From Propionibacterium sp. (GTDB lineage Bacteria; Actinomycetota; Actinomycetes; Propionibacteriales; Propionibacteriaceae), in the NCBI GenBank assembly GCA_012517405.1, contig JAAYVB010000008.1, forward strand, positions 1-64,000: a stretch of DNA of 64,000 nt, written 5' to 3'. A program made the position numbers and the translations under genes. Numbering within the stretch: the first letter of the stretch is position 1; every line of letters starts with the position of its first letter. Below are positions 1 through 8,089 of this stretch, in pieces. The notes under the pieces are model-generated. The model was not told where the DNA came from and ran no database searches. It saw only the letters and a list, made by a program, of their open reading frames with translations.

Positions 1-55
1 CAGATCGCTCGGCTGATCGTCCGCGTCGGTCACCGTCGCACGCCGTGGAGAACGA

Positions 56-364
56 TCACGGTGTGGGTGCGGGAATGCCGTGTGCTGCGTCCTTGGCGCG
101 CTTCTTGCGTCGCCAGGCGCAATAGCCGATCGCGATGAGTCCGATCCCGATGCCGGTCAGAGCGACCGTGTACCACCAGTCGGGGACCCCCCAGCGGACC
201 CGTGCCAGTTGCAGGGCGACGTAACCGACGACGAAAAACGCCGTCCCGATAGAGAAGACCCGCACCCCATCGTCGGGAACCGGCTTCACCGGCGCCTGTT
301 GCAGGCGTTCTTCCAGCGAACGCTTAGCAGATTCCTGACTTGTTACAGGCGGATTATCGGTCAT
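56..364 (-). CDS. DUF2530-like small membrane protein
   Basis: Small protein of about 102 residues with two hydrophobic segments (around residues 40-60 and 65-85 of the mature reading) separated by a short polar loop with a WW pair. It ends in a basic CxWRRKKR stretch expected on the cytoplasmic side. This resembles the actinobacterial DUF2530 family (PV-x-DG-x-R...GT...YC-x-RR pattern). A GTG at 391 would add nine residues; the ATG at 364 is preferred because it removes an odd extension. It is divergent from the purine permease at 409, so the two share a short promoter region. Function is unknown; the family assignment is from memory of its pattern. Confidence 0.6.
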   Translation of the reverse strand: MTDNPPVTSQESAKRSLEERLQQAPVKPVPDDGVRVFSIGTAFFVVGYVALQLARVRWGVPDWWYTVALTGIGIGLIAIGYCAWRRKKRAKDAAHGIPAPTP

Positions 365-408
365 GGACCCTATCTTATGGACAGTTTCCACATGTTTAGC
401 ATGACGCT

Positions 409-1944
409 ATGACCACCACATCGGCACAGGGTGCTCCGATCGCCAGCGGCGATCAACAGAAATCAGGCTTGGACCGTTGGTTCGAAATCACTCAAAGAGG
501 CTCATCTATTTCCCGCGAGGTGCGCGGCGGCTTGGTGACCTTCTTCACTATGGCCTACATCATCGCGCTGAACCCGCTGATCGTCGGGACGGCAACCGAC
601 AAGAACGGCAATCTGGTTTCGGGTGCACCGAAATTCACCGATGCTGCCCAGACGATCGTCGACTCGGCCGCGGTCGGCCAGTCGATCGCGATGGTGGCGG
701 CAGCAACTGCCCTGGTGGCAGGGCTGATGACGATCCTCATGGGTGTCGTCGGACGCTTCCCGATCGGCATCGCGACAGGCCTTGGCCTCAATGCGATGCT
801 CGCCTATGTGGTCGCGCCGCAGATGACCTGGCCGCAGGCGATGGGACTGGTGGTCTGCGAAGGCATCCTGGTCACCATTCTGGTGCTCACCGGCTTCCGT
901 GAGGCGGTCTTCCGCGCGGTGCCGCCGAGCCTTCGCACCGCGATCAGTGTCGGTATCGGCCTGTTCATCACGTTCGTCGGCCTGGCGGATGCGGGCATCG
1001 TTCGCCCCGGCAGCCCCCTGGTGCAGTTGGGCGTCAACGGCTCGCTCGTCGGCTGGCCGATCTTCGTCTTCGTCGCGACCTTCGTGGTGTTGGCGGTGCT
1101 GTACATGCGTAAGGTCCGTGGTGCCATGCTGTGGGCTATCTTCGGCGGCACGGTGCTGGCCGTGATCTTGGAGGCCGCTGCGAAGATCGGTGCGGTCTCG
1201 CCCGACCATGCGACCGGCTGGGCGCTGAACGTTCCGGCGTTCCCGGGCTGGCAGGCGTTCGCGAGCCCCGATCTTTCGCTGCTGGGCAAGGTCGATGTCT
1301 TCGGTGGTTTCGCCACTGACGGCACTGTGACGGTGGCCAGCGTGCTGACCGCGTCGATGCTGGTCTTCAGCCTGCTGCTCGCCGACTTCTTCGACACCAT
1401 GGGCACGGTCGTGGCGGTCGGTGCCGAGGGCGGCATCCTGAACAAGGCCGGCGAGCCGCCGCACCTGCGCGAGATCCTGCTCGTCGACTCGCTGGCCGCC
1501 CTGGCCGGCGGTGCCGCCTCGGTCTCCAGCAACACCAGCTATGTCGAGTCGACCGCCGGTGTCGCCGAGGGTGCCCGGACGGGCATCGCGTCCATCGTCA
1601 CCGGCGTCGGCTTCTTGGTGGCGCTGTTCATCACCCCGATCGTCAACATGGTGCCTTCCGAAGCCGTCGCCCCGGTGCTGGTGGTCGTCGGCTTCCTGAT
1701 GATGACCCAGGTCACCGAGATCCCGTGGAGTGATATCGAGATCGCGCTGCCGGCGTTCGTCACGATCGCCTTCATGCCGTTCACCTACTCGATCACCGTC
1801 GGTATCGGCGCGGGCTTCATCATGTTCGTGGTGATGAAGATCTTCCAGGGCAAGGCTGCCAAGGTCCACGTGCTGATGTGGATCGTCGCGGCGCTGTTCG
1901 CGATCTACTTCATGCAAGGCCTGATCACCGGCGCCTTCGCCTGA
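409..1944 (+). CDS. NCS2 family purine (hypoxanthine/guanine/adenine) permease, AzgA-like
   Basis: A 511-residue, strongly hydrophobic protein with about 12-14 predicted membrane segments and the AzgA-type N-terminus (FFTMAYIIALNP). It also carries the conserved FDTMGT segment near residue 327 and the S-SNTSYVESTAGVAEGARTG stretch near 370. AzgA-type NCS2 carriers import purine bases by proton symport. The length is normal for the family. It stands alone on the plus strand with no purine gene next to it, although an adenine deaminase-like gene lies about 5 kb away. The substrate among purines cannot be decided from sequence. Confidence 0.88.
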   Translation: MTTTSAQGAPIASGDQQKSGLDRWFEITQRGSSISREVRGGLVTFFTMAYIIALNPLIVGTATDKNGNLVSGAPKFTDAAQTIVDSAAVGQSIAMVAAATALVAGLMTILMGVVGRFPIGIATGLGLNAMLAYVVAPQMTWPQAMGLVVCEGILVTILVLTGFREAVFRAVPPSLRTAISVGIGLFITFVGLADAGIVRPGSPLVQLGVNGSLVGWPIFVFVATFVVLAVLYMRKVRGAMLWAIFGGTVLAVILEAAAKIGAVSPDHATGWALNVPAFPGWQAFASPDLSLLGKVDVFGGFATDGTVTVASVLTASMLVFSLLLADFFDTMGTVVAVGAEGGILNKAGEPPHLREILLVDSLAALAGGAASVSSNTSYVESTAGVAEGARTGIASIVTGVGFLVALFITPIVNMVPSEAVAPVLVVVGFLMMTQVTEIPWSDIEIALPAFVTIAFMPFTYSITVGIGAGFIMFVVMKIFQGKAAKVHVLMWIVAALFAIYFMQGLITGAFA

Positions 1945-2004
1945 TCTATGGCGAAGATGATGACGACCGTTCGGTGAACGGGCCGGCAAGCTGAATCAGG
2001 GGCG

Positions 2005-2661
2005 TCACGGCATCCAGGTCACGACCAGATCTGGGGCCGGGCGCCCCTGCTGCTTCGCCTGGTCCGTCCAGGCGGGGTAGTCGTCCAAGAACTGCCGGAA
2101 GGGACGCACCGCGGCGGCGGTCTTGGCGTCCAGGCCGTCGGCGATCTCGTCGATGGCCTGCCGAGTGGCGAGCACATGGGCATGTTTGGCGTATCCCCAA
2201 CGCTGCCCTGGCAAGGGAAAAAGCGGGATCTGCGGGTCGCCCTGCAGCAGCTTCTCCAAGGCGAACTGGCTCGGCAGTCCGGCGGTGGCCAGGTCGAATT
2301 CCAGATCCGACATCTCACGTTCGTCGACGTCGAGGTCCAGGCGTCCCCAGCTCAACTCGCCCAGCCAGGCAAGGACGATCTGCCAGGCGTAGCCCTGCCG
2401 CTCGGGCCCGATGGCGTGGGCGGTCAGCAGAGCCTCGACATCGGGCGGGGCCGGACGATGGGGCACCGTCGGCGGATCGATGGGCCTTTTCATCGCCGGG
2501 CCGACGCGTCCCAGCAGCTTGCGGCGGCGGCCATGGGGGTCGGCAGGGGCAGGAAAGTCGGCAGCCGCGATCTGCCGTAGCCGGCTGGCCAGTTCGGGTT
2601 CAGCCCCGAACATGTCACGTAGTTCGGTGATTCCGATCGCAAACTGCGACAACCGTCCCAT
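2005..2661 (-). CDS. conserved hypothetical protein, 218 aa
   Basis: Not recognised. A 218-residue soluble protein without signal peptide or membrane segment. It begins with a helical N-terminus (MGRLSQFAIGITELRDMFG) and has a proline-rich linker near residues 55-75 and a charged region (DVDEREMSDLEFDLATAGLPSQFAL) near 115. Codon use is typical of the neighbouring genes, with GC-rich third positions, which supports real coding. The opposing plus-strand reading frames are shadows. It is convergent with the permease at 409 and divergent from the secreted protein at 2776. Confidence 0.6.
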   Translation of the reverse strand: MGRLSQFAIGITELRDMFGAEPELASRLRQIAAADFPAPADPHGRRRKLLGRVGPAMKRPIDPPTVPHRPAPPDVEALLTAHAIGPERQGYAWQIVLAWLGELSWGRLDLDVDEREMSDLEFDLATAGLPSQFALEKLLQGDPQIPLFPLPGQRWGYAKHAHVLATRQAIDEIADGLDAKTAAAVRPFRQFLDDYPAWTDQAKQQGRPAPDLVVTWMP

Positions 2662-2775
2662 GTCATGAGGTTAGTCGCTGAACAGTCTCAGCAGCGCGCG
2701 ATACGGCGGTCTGCTGTACTGGCGGAGCTGAGGGTTAGCTAGACTGTCGCGGGTACTCAATGGACAGGAGCGCCG

Positions 2776-3798
2776 ATGGCAAGGGTTCAGCCGCCACTGG
2801 CCTGTGCTGCAGCATCGTTGCTGGTCTTCGGAATGGCTGCCCCGGCCGCTGCAAGTCCGGGCGATGTCATCACGTTGGCCGACCCCGGCTTGAGCGCTTC
2901 GGGCGCGTTGGCTGCCGATCCGGCGAGGGATGTCTATTGGACGGCTGCCGGTTCAGGTGCGGTGCAGGCCATCAATCCGGACGGATCGACCGCAGGTGAG
3001 GTGAGCTACGCTGCCGCTCCGACCGGCGTGGAGGCCCTCGCTATGTTCGACGGCGCGCTTTACGTCGGCGATGTCGGTGGCGCCCGCTCAGCGGTCACCG
3101 TCTACCGTCTCAATTCGATGGACTACGGCACATCCGCGGCCTTCACCCAGTGGACGCTGCACTATCCGGACGGCGCGCACGACGCGATGACCATGATGGT
3201 CTCGCCGCGCGGCAACATCTGGATTGTCACCAAGGGATCGCCGGGCGGGCTCTACTACGTCGAAGCGCCCGGGGCGCTCGCCGAGCTGACCCTGGAGCGG
3301 GTGGCTGACGCACCCGATTGGGTGACCGATGGCGTCTTCACGGACGGATCCACTGCCGTGCTGCGCACCTATAGCAGTGTGCTGACCTTCGACATGATGG
3401 ATTATGCGGTGACGGCGGCTGAGGTGGCGCCCGCGCAACCGCAAGGAGAATCCGTCACCACAAGCCTCGATGCCAAGGGACTGGTGCTGGGCAGCCGCAA
3501 CGACGACCGGCTGCTGGAGGTCACCGCACCGACGACGATGGCCGATGTCGGTGAGGCACCCTCGACTCCGCCGGGCACCGCGACCGTCGCTGAGCCCACC
3601 GAGGCCCCGACGACGGCGGTCGAGGAGGCCGAGACGACCTCTGCTCCCACAGATTCCGAAACCCAGGCCGGCAAGTCCGGGGGCGGGCGAGGCAGGTACG
3701 GTGCGTTGGCTATCGCCGCGCTGGTGTCGGTGGTTGCCGGTGGAATCGCCTACCTGACGAGCAAGCCGCCGTCGAAGCATTACCGGCGGCGCCACTAG
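2776..3798 (+). CDS. secreted cell-wall-associated protein with beta-propeller-like body and C-terminal membrane anchor
   Basis: A 340-residue protein with an N-terminal signal peptide (residues 1-26, ending AAPAAAS). A body of about 220 residues follows, with repeats of the type DPARDVYWTAAGSGAVQAINPDG that look like NHL/SMP-30-like propeller blades. Then comes a Thr/Pro/Glu-rich linker (about 255-300) and a C-terminal hydrophobic helix followed by KPPSKHYRRRH. That plan fits an exported protein held in the membrane by its C-terminus. The start is supported by AGGAG at 2766-2770. The function is not known. The gene is convergent with the release factor gene, whose stop lies 2 bases away. Confidence 0.6.
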   Translation: MARVQPPLACAAASLLVFGMAAPAAASPGDVITLADPGLSASGALAADPARDVYWTAAGSGAVQAINPDGSTAGEVSYAAAPTGVEALAMFDGALYVGDVGGARSAVTVYRLNSMDYGTSAAFTQWTLHYPDGAHDAMTMMVSPRGNIWIVTKGSPGGLYYVEAPGALAELTLERVADAPDWVTDGVFTDGSTAVLRTYSSVLTFDMMDYAVTAAEVAPAQPQGESVTTSLDAKGLVLGSRNDDRLLEVTAPTTMADVGEAPSTPPGTATVAEPTEAPTTAVEEAETTSAPTDSETQAGKSGGGRGRYGALAIAALVSVVAGGIAYLTSKPPSKHYRRRH

Positions 3799-3799
3799 G

Positions 3800-4492
3800 C
3801 TATTCAGGGCTGTCGGCGGCCGGCCGGTCGGGCCCGGCGTCGGCGATCGCGGTGGCGTCCAGGTCGATCGGGATGCTGCGGGCCTGTCGGACCGCTTCCG
3901 CCAGCACGTTCAGTCGGGCGTCCGGTACCGCAAGCAGTGGCACGCCGTGGGGCAGCCGCGCCAACCCGGACAGCCGCGGATCGGCGAGCACATCGGCCAC
4001 GGCGGTCTTGTCGCCACCGGTGATCAGCGCCTCACAGCCGTCGAGTCGGGGCAGTAGGACTTCGGCGGCATCGTCCGCGGCTTGTTGGTAGGCGAAGCGA
4101 GTCTGATTGGCGCGGCGGCGGGCATAACGCTGCTGCGACCAGCCGCCGGCCTTCGTCCGCGATTGCACATAGTGCCGGGAGGTGCGATGGACGATCAACT
4201 CGTCGCCGTCGGCCACGCCCACGGCGCTGGCCGCTTTGCGCACCAACAGCACCGCGACGCGACGCGGGCGGACGAGCTGGGCCAGCGCGTCCGGCAGGCT
4301 TGTGGCCGGGTCGAGTGGTTCCCAACGGTTGATCAGGCGTGCTCGAGCGCCATCGGCGGCCTGCAGGAATATCGCGCCGGGCAGAATGGTTGAGGTGACG
4401 GTTCCATGGCGGGATTCGAATCGCTCGATCCAGCCGGGCAACCTTCCGGTGGCGACGCTGACGCGGCGAGCAGTTGGGAAATCCATGCTCAT
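3800..4492 (-). CDS. acVLRF1-type peptidyl-tRNA hydrolase (actinobacterial Vms1-like release factor)
   Basis: A 230-residue protein carrying the GGWSQQR motif at residues 116-122 followed by the arginine-rich YARRRANQ. This is the signature of the Vms1/eRF1-like (VLRF1) fold, in which a glutamine cleaves the peptidyl-tRNA ester. In this family the actinobacterial members (acVLRF1) are proposed to release nascent chains from stalled large ribosomal subunits. Q120 or Q121 is the expected catalytic position. Start choice is between ATG at 4492 and ATG at 4486. The gene is divergent from dtxR with only 90 bases between starts, and that gap contains iron-box-like sites, so iron control is possible. 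Confidence 0.75.
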   Translation of the reverse strand: MSMDFPTARRVSVATGRLPGWIERFESRHGTVTSTILPGAIFLQAADGARARLINRWEPLDPATSLPDALAQLVRPRRVAVLLVRKAASAVGVADGDELIVHRTSRHYVQSRTKAGGWSQQRYARRRANQTRFAYQQAADDAAEVLLPRLDGCEALITGGDKTAVADVLADPRLSGLARLPHGVPLLAVPDARLNVLAEAVRQARSIPIDLDATAIADAGPDRPAADSPE

Positions 4493-4520
4493 TGCGCCAT
4501 GCTATGCCTTGGCGGAGACG

Positions 4521-4539
4521 TTATGTTAGGCCATGCTAA
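4521..4539. promoter_or_regulatory. DtxR/IdeR-like iron box
   Basis: The 19-mer TTATGTTAGGCCATGCTAA matches the IdeR/DtxR operator consensus TTAGGTTAGSCTAACCTAA at about 15 of 19 positions by eye. It lies between the divergent acVLRF1 gene and dtxR, 44 bases before the dtxR start, where it could serve both. Binding is inferred, not shown. Confidence 0.55.
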
Positions 4540-4550
4540 GCGTGGCAGTC

Positions 4551-4570
4551 GGTTAGGCTTTCAGCTAACC
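4551..4570. promoter_or_regulatory. second inverted repeat (GGTTAG...CTAACC), possible DtxR half-site pair
   Basis: GGTTAG and CTAACC form perfect six-base arms separated by eight bases, directly upstream of the dtxR ribosome binding site (AGGAGG at 4571-4576). The arms are the half-sites of the iron-box consensus, but the spacing is wider than normal. A regulator bound here would block dtxR translation initiation or promoter escape. Confidence 0.4.
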
Positions 4571-4582
4571 AGGAGGGCCCGA

Positions 4583-5275
4583 ATGAACGATCTGATCGAT
4601 ACCCCGGAGATGTATCTGCGCACCATCCTCGAGCTTCACGAAGAAGGCATCGAGCCACTACGTGCGAGGATCGTCGAGCGGCTGCATCAGTCGGGTCCGA
4701 CCGTGAGCCAGACCGTGGCGCGGCTGGAGCGCGATGGGCTGCTGACGGTGCAGGACAACCGGCGCATTGAGCTCAGCGAGATCGGCTGGGAGCGTGCCCG
4801 CAAGGTGATGCGCAAGCACCGGTTGGCCGAGCGGATGTTGTCGGACATCATCGGACTCGACTACTCGATCGTGCACGAGGAGGCCTGCAAGCTGGAGCAT
4901 GTCTTCGGTGATGCCATCGAGGAGCGGCTCACCGTGCTGCTGAACTCGCCGCAGCTGTCGCCCTATGGCTGTCCGATCCCATCGCTTGAAGGTGAACTTC
5001 ATCCGGAGGTCTTCCGGGAGGGTGTGGTCGCGCTGGCCGAGGTCGTGACCGGCGAGGTGCAGAGTTTCAATCTGGTACGGCTGAGCGAGTTCGTCCAGGC
5101 CGACGAGATGGCGCTGACCGGGCTCAAGGATGTCGGTGTGGTGCCCGATGTGGCGATTTCGGCGGTGGAGGTCCATTCAGCCGTCGAGATCAGGGGCCCC
5201 GAGGGGCGGGTCCGGGTCGACAAAGCGATCGCGGGCGGGCTGTGGGTAGCCGACAAGGAGGCTGTCGCGCACTGA
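4583..5275 (+). CDS. dtxR: iron-dependent transcriptional regulator, DtxR/IdeR family
   Basis: A 230-residue metalloregulator with an N-terminal winged helix (1-70), dimerisation domain (75-140) and a C-terminal SH3-like domain. The metal ligands known for DtxR fall at the same numbers here: M10, C102, E105 and H106 for the primary site, and H79, E83 and H98 for the ancillary site. This supports an Fe(II)-sensing repressor rather than a manganese-sensing MntR, which has Asp/Glu replacements. The ATG at 4583 is chosen because AGGAGG sits 6 bases upstream and because it gives M10; the longer open frame from 4406 runs through the operator region. Autoregulation is suggested by the two iron-box-like sites just upstream. 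Confidence 0.9.
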   Translation: MNDLIDTPEMYLRTILELHEEGIEPLRARIVERLHQSGPTVSQTVARLERDGLLTVQDNRRIELSEIGWERARKVMRKHRLAERMLSDIIGLDYSIVHEEACKLEHVFGDAIEERLTVLLNSPQLSPYGCPIPSLEGELHPEVFREGVVALAEVVTGEVQSFNLVRLSEFVQADEMALTGLKDVGVVPDVAISAVEVHSAVEIRGPEGRVRVDKAIAGGLWVADKEAVAH

Positions 5276-5287
5276 TCGCCAAGGGAC

Positions 5288-5333
5288 CTGACTAGGCCGG
5301 GGAGCCTGGCGAAAGGGATCTGACAAGGCCGAG
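5288..5333 (+). repeat. degenerate CTGAC-n-GGCCG repeats downstream of dtxR
   Basis: Two copies of CTGACnnGGCCGrG occur at 5288 (CTGACTAGGCCGG) and 5320 (CTGACAAGGCCGAG), with more degenerate continuations (CCGGATAAG, CTCTGACGAAAG) up to 5360. The same motif recurs after the genes ending at 9377 and 51695. Confidence 0.5.
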
Positions 5334-5361
5334 GGACCGGATAAGAAGAGGCTCTGACGAA

Positions 5362-5396
5362 AGCGCCGCGGACCAGGGATGACCGTCTGCGGCGCT
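5362..5396 (+). terminator. rho-independent-like terminator of dtxR
   Basis: Perfect eight-base arms AGCGCCGC / GCGGCGCT with a 19-base loop, followed by GTTCTTTG. The U tract is weak, as is usual in high-GC actinobacteria. Confidence 0.5.
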
Positions 5397-5474
5397 GTTC
5401 TTTGCGCCCGGTGGGTCGGGTCTTCGCGGGAGGTATTGGCCAGGGGGTGCGTCCCCTCATTTCGGGGCATAAGG

Positions 5475-5548
5475 AAAGCGGCTGCCGCACGAGAGGCCGA
5501 AGCCGTCTACCCACCCCCAGGAGACAAATCATCGGCGGCAACCGCTTT
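5475..5548. ncRNA. candidate structured RNA of unknown class
   Basis: The gap from 5397 to 5830 has no convincing gene. Within it AAAGCGGCTGCCG (5475-5487) can pair with CGGCAACCGCTTT (5536-5548) in a 13-base stem with a single C-A mismatch. The stem encloses about 48 bases that include a C-rich stretch (ACCCACCCCCAG). It lies on the plus strand between the dtxR terminator and tRNA-Arg; on the minus strand it reads as a G-rich loop. I cannot match it to a named family (6C RNA and c-di-AMP elements were considered and not supported). Confidence 0.25.
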
Positions 5549-5830
5549 CGTCACCAACAATAACCTATGCGGGACTGAATGCAAGGCGCCGTGGACAAAG
5601 TTGCCAAGGAAGAAATGATCTTGGTCTGACGGCCTCTGACGGCCCATCTTCGAGGGGGCCGGACGCGCTGTTGATCGCCCGCCGGGCGCCTACCGCGGCC
5701 GGTCTCGGCCCTCCCCGTCGAGACGAATCGCTCGTCCCGATCCCCGGAGACTCGCCGTCGCGAGCGGCAGATTGCGGACGAAGGGTTGGCCGAGTCGGCG
5801 TCTGGGTCTACGCTTAGCTGCGTTCGGTAT

Positions 5831-5906
5831 GGCCCCATAGCTCAGGGGATAGAGCAGAGGTTTCCTAAACCTTGTGTCGCAGGTTCGATTCCTGCTGGGG
5901 CCGCCA
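5831..5906 (+). tRNA. tRNA-Arg (anticodon CCU)
   Basis: The acceptor arm GGCCCCA pairs with TGGGGCC, the discriminator is G, and CCA is encoded at 5904-5906. The D-arm has TAGCTCAGGGGATAGAGCA, and the T-arm is GCAGGTTCGATTCCTGC. The anticodon stem GAGGT/ACCTT encloses the loop TTCCTAA, giving anticodon CCT (reads AGG). Confidence 0.93.
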
Positions 5907-6086
5907 ATAAAAGCACTAGTCAGATGATGGTTGCCGGTTGAGTAAGGTGGCCATGTCGGCGGCAGGCATCCTTGCGAGGCCCTACGAATGGCTGTTTCCA
6001 GCAGGTCTCGTGTCTCCGGCACCTGTTCCGCCAAGTGAAGGGCGGATTGAGCGGACTCCCTCACGCCGGCGTAGAGATGGGTAGCC

Positions 6087-6121
6087 GATGTGTTCAAATG
6101 TCAGCCAGATTTGAACACATC
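6087..6121. promoter_or_regulatory. 13-bp perfect inverted repeat, probable operator
   Basis: GATGTGTTCAAAT (6087-6099) and ATTTGAACACATC (6109-6121) are exact reverse complements around a 9-base spacer, 190 bases upstream of the FMN reductase gene. No U-run follows, so an operator is likelier than a terminator. A second short palindrome, GGACATGTCC, follows at 6126-6135. The rest of the 5907-6312 gap shows no gene. A TetR- or MarR-type factor would be a typical binder, but none is encoded next to it. Confidence 0.4.
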
Positions 6122-6312
6122 TGGCGGACATGTCCATTGCGTGTACATGTGACTGGCGGCACAGGCTCGCCGTCCGGCAGGATTGTGCGCGATCTTGTCT
6201 CCTGTGACTGGGCGAATCCCGATCCTGCGCCGTCGCGTAGAGAGAGTTCTGCCGCGAGTGCTTCGTCCACGCGATTGAATGGCTGTATCGACACGCACAT
6301 GGAGGTTTCAGC

Positions 6313-6858
6313 ATGAAGGTGGGAATCGTCGTCGGTTCGATCCGAGAGGGACGCAAGGGCATCCACGTTGGCCAATGGGTGTTGGACGAGGCGTCCAAGC
6401 GCGAAGACGCCACGTTCGAGCTGATCGACGTAAAGGAGTTCGATCTGCCCCTGCTGACGTCAAGCACGCTGCCGGCCGCGGCCAAGCGGCAATACGACTC
6501 GGAGAACGTGCGCCGCTGGAGCGCGGCCATCGACGCCTGCGATGCCTATGTCTTCGTGACGCCCGAGTACAACCATGGCGTGCCTGGCGCATTCAAGAAC
6601 GCGGTCGACCTGCTCGGACCCGAATGGGTGGGCAAGGCAATTGGTTTCGTGTCGTACGGGTCGGCCGAGGGCGTCCGGGCCGTGGAGCAGTGGCGCCAGA
6701 TCGTCGCGAACTTCTCGATGTTCGACGTTCGTGCTCAGGCGTCGCTGTCGAACTTCACCGAGTTCGCTCCCGATGGCACCGTTGTCCCGGGTCCACGGCG
6801 TGCCGGGGACCTCAATGGACTGCTGAATCAGCTCATCGGGGCCGCCGAGAAGCTTTGA
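6313..6858 (+). CDS. NAD(P)H-dependent FMN reductase (flavodoxin-like fold)
   Basis: A 181-residue protein of the NADPH-dependent FMN reductase family. The N-terminal strand and phosphate-binding loop (VGSIREGRKGIHVGQWV, residues 6-22) and the PEYNHGVPGAFKNAVD segment near residues 89-104 are diagnostic of the flavin-binding fold. Family members reduce FMN, quinones or chromate in the cytoplasm. The ATG at 6313 follows GGAGG at 6301. Tail sequence (GAAEKL) and length are normal. It is monocistronic, with a long upstream region holding a perfect inverted repeat that may control it. The physiological substrate cannot be read from the sequence. Confidence 0.85.
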   Translation: MKVGIVVGSIREGRKGIHVGQWVLDEASKREDATFELIDVKEFDLPLLTSSTLPAAAKRQYDSENVRRWSAAIDACDAYVFVTPEYNHGVPGAFKNAVDLLGPEWVGKAIGFVSYGSAEGVRAVEQWRQIVANFSMFDVRAQASLSNFTEFAPDGTVVPGPRRAGDLNGLLNQLIGAAEKL

Positions 6859-6960
6859 CGGACGGGAGCCCGACGCTGGGCATCCCGGGGCTTGCGCGGG
6901 ATGCCCAGCCTGCGCCCCCTGCCTCCGATCCGCGAGGAGGGGACGCTGCCGGTCAGCGGA

Positions 6961-7971
6961 TCAGGCCCACTCTGCGTAGGTGTCGATCTCGCCGCGCAGC
7001 TGTGCCTTCAACACCGCTGGCGCCCACGAGATGTCCACGGCGTTGCGCGCAAGCTGGGTAAGGAACTCGTTCGAGACATCACCCTCGTCGGCCACCCGCT
7101 GGTAGTTCTCCGCGATGTAACCACCGAAGTACGCGGGATCGTCCGAGTTCACGGTCACCTTGACGCCCTCCCCGGCCAGCTGCTTGATCAGCGCAACCTT
7201 CGAGCCGTCCGACACCCAGGTGTTCGAGATCGGGCAAGAGGTCAAGCCGATGCCGCGTTCTGCGATCAGCCTCACCAGCTCCGGATCCTCGACAATGTTG
7301 GTGCCGTGGTCGATGCGCGCCACCCCGATCTCCTTGATCACGGTGGCGATGTGCTCGATCGAGCCGGGGATATCGACGTCGCAGTGCATCGTCAGCAGAT
7401 AGCCTTCGGCCTTCGCCCTCGCGAACACGGACGCGAACTTCGACGGCGGGTTGCCGTTCTCGTCCGAGTCGAGGCCCACGCCCAGGATCCACCTGCGGTA
7501 GGGCAGCGATTCCAGCAGCGTTGCCATCGCGTACTCGGGCTGGAAATCGCGTAGAAAGCACATGATCAGCGCGGACGTGATGCCGAGCTGCTGCTCGGCT
7601 TCTATCTGTGCCCGCCGGAGCCCCGTGATCACGGTGTTGAACGGGACGCCGCGCGAGGTGTGCGCCTGTGGATCGAAGAAAATTTCGGCATAGCGCAGAT
7701 TCTGCGGCGCCACCTTGCGGAAGTAGGCCATCGCGAGGGCGTAGAAGTCCTCGGCGGTCTGCAACACGCTCATGCCGTCGTAGTAAGCGTCCAGGAACGA
7801 GGTCAGATCATCGAACTTGTAGGACGCCCGCACCTGCTCGGGCGTATCGAAAGGGAGCTTGATCCCGTTTCGTTGCGCCAACTCGAATTTCAGTTCCGGT
7901 TCGAGGGTGCCTTCGATGTGCACATGCAACTCGACTTTGGGCAGACCCAGGACGAATGGTGAGATTTCCAT
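6961..7971 (-). CDS. adenine/adenosine deaminase family amidohydrolase with altered catalytic motif
   Basis: A 336-residue member of the A_deaminase (TIM-barrel amidohydrolase) family. The zinc ligands H16 and H18 lie in HVHIEGTLEPE, H196 is present, and SDDPAYFGGY sits at 276-285. DHG is at 221-223 and CPISN at 246-250. The TLEPE and SDDPAYFGGY wording resembles the adenine deaminase branch more than classical adenosine deaminase. Oddly, the usual HAGE motif, whose glutamate protonates the purine, reads HCDVD at 196-200. Either D198 or D200 substitutes, or the substrate differs. The gene is monocistronic. Purine deamination is likely; the exact substrate is open. Confidence 0.7.
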   Translation of the reverse strand: MEISPFVLGLPKVELHVHIEGTLEPELKFELAQRNGIKLPFDTPEQVRASYKFDDLTSFLDAYYDGMSVLQTAEDFYALAMAYFRKVAPQNLRYAEIFFDPQAHTSRGVPFNTVITGLRRAQIEAEQQLGITSALIMCFLRDFQPEYAMATLLESLPYRRWILGVGLDSDENGNPPSKFASVFARAKAEGYLLTMHCDVDIPGSIEHIATVIKEIGVARIDHGTNIVEDPELVRLIAERGIGLTSCPISNTWVSDGSKVALIKQLAGEGVKVTVNSDDPAYFGGYIAENYQRVADEGDVSNEFLTQLARNAVDISWAPAVLKAQLRGEIDTYAEWA

Positions 7972-8089
7972 AGCTCCATCCTGCTACTGACCCAGGTAGT
8001 TGGGTCTAGTTAGCTGCGGGCCCCGCAGATAATCCGACCCATCAACCAGGCAGCGCGGACTCGTCGCCGGTGCAGGTAGGTTTCTTCCC

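Noticed and set aside
502-1989. A 495-codon minus-strand frame opposite the NCS2 permease
   Set aside because: It is rich in His, Arg and Asp with no known fold and is the antisense of an obvious permease gene, so it is a shadow.
5475-5548. 6C RNA or ydaO-type c-di-AMP riboswitch
   Set aside because: Only five consecutive C residues occur in the loop and only one long stem is clear. The conserved ydaO elements could not be found, and no downstream gene on the right strand fits a riboswitch.
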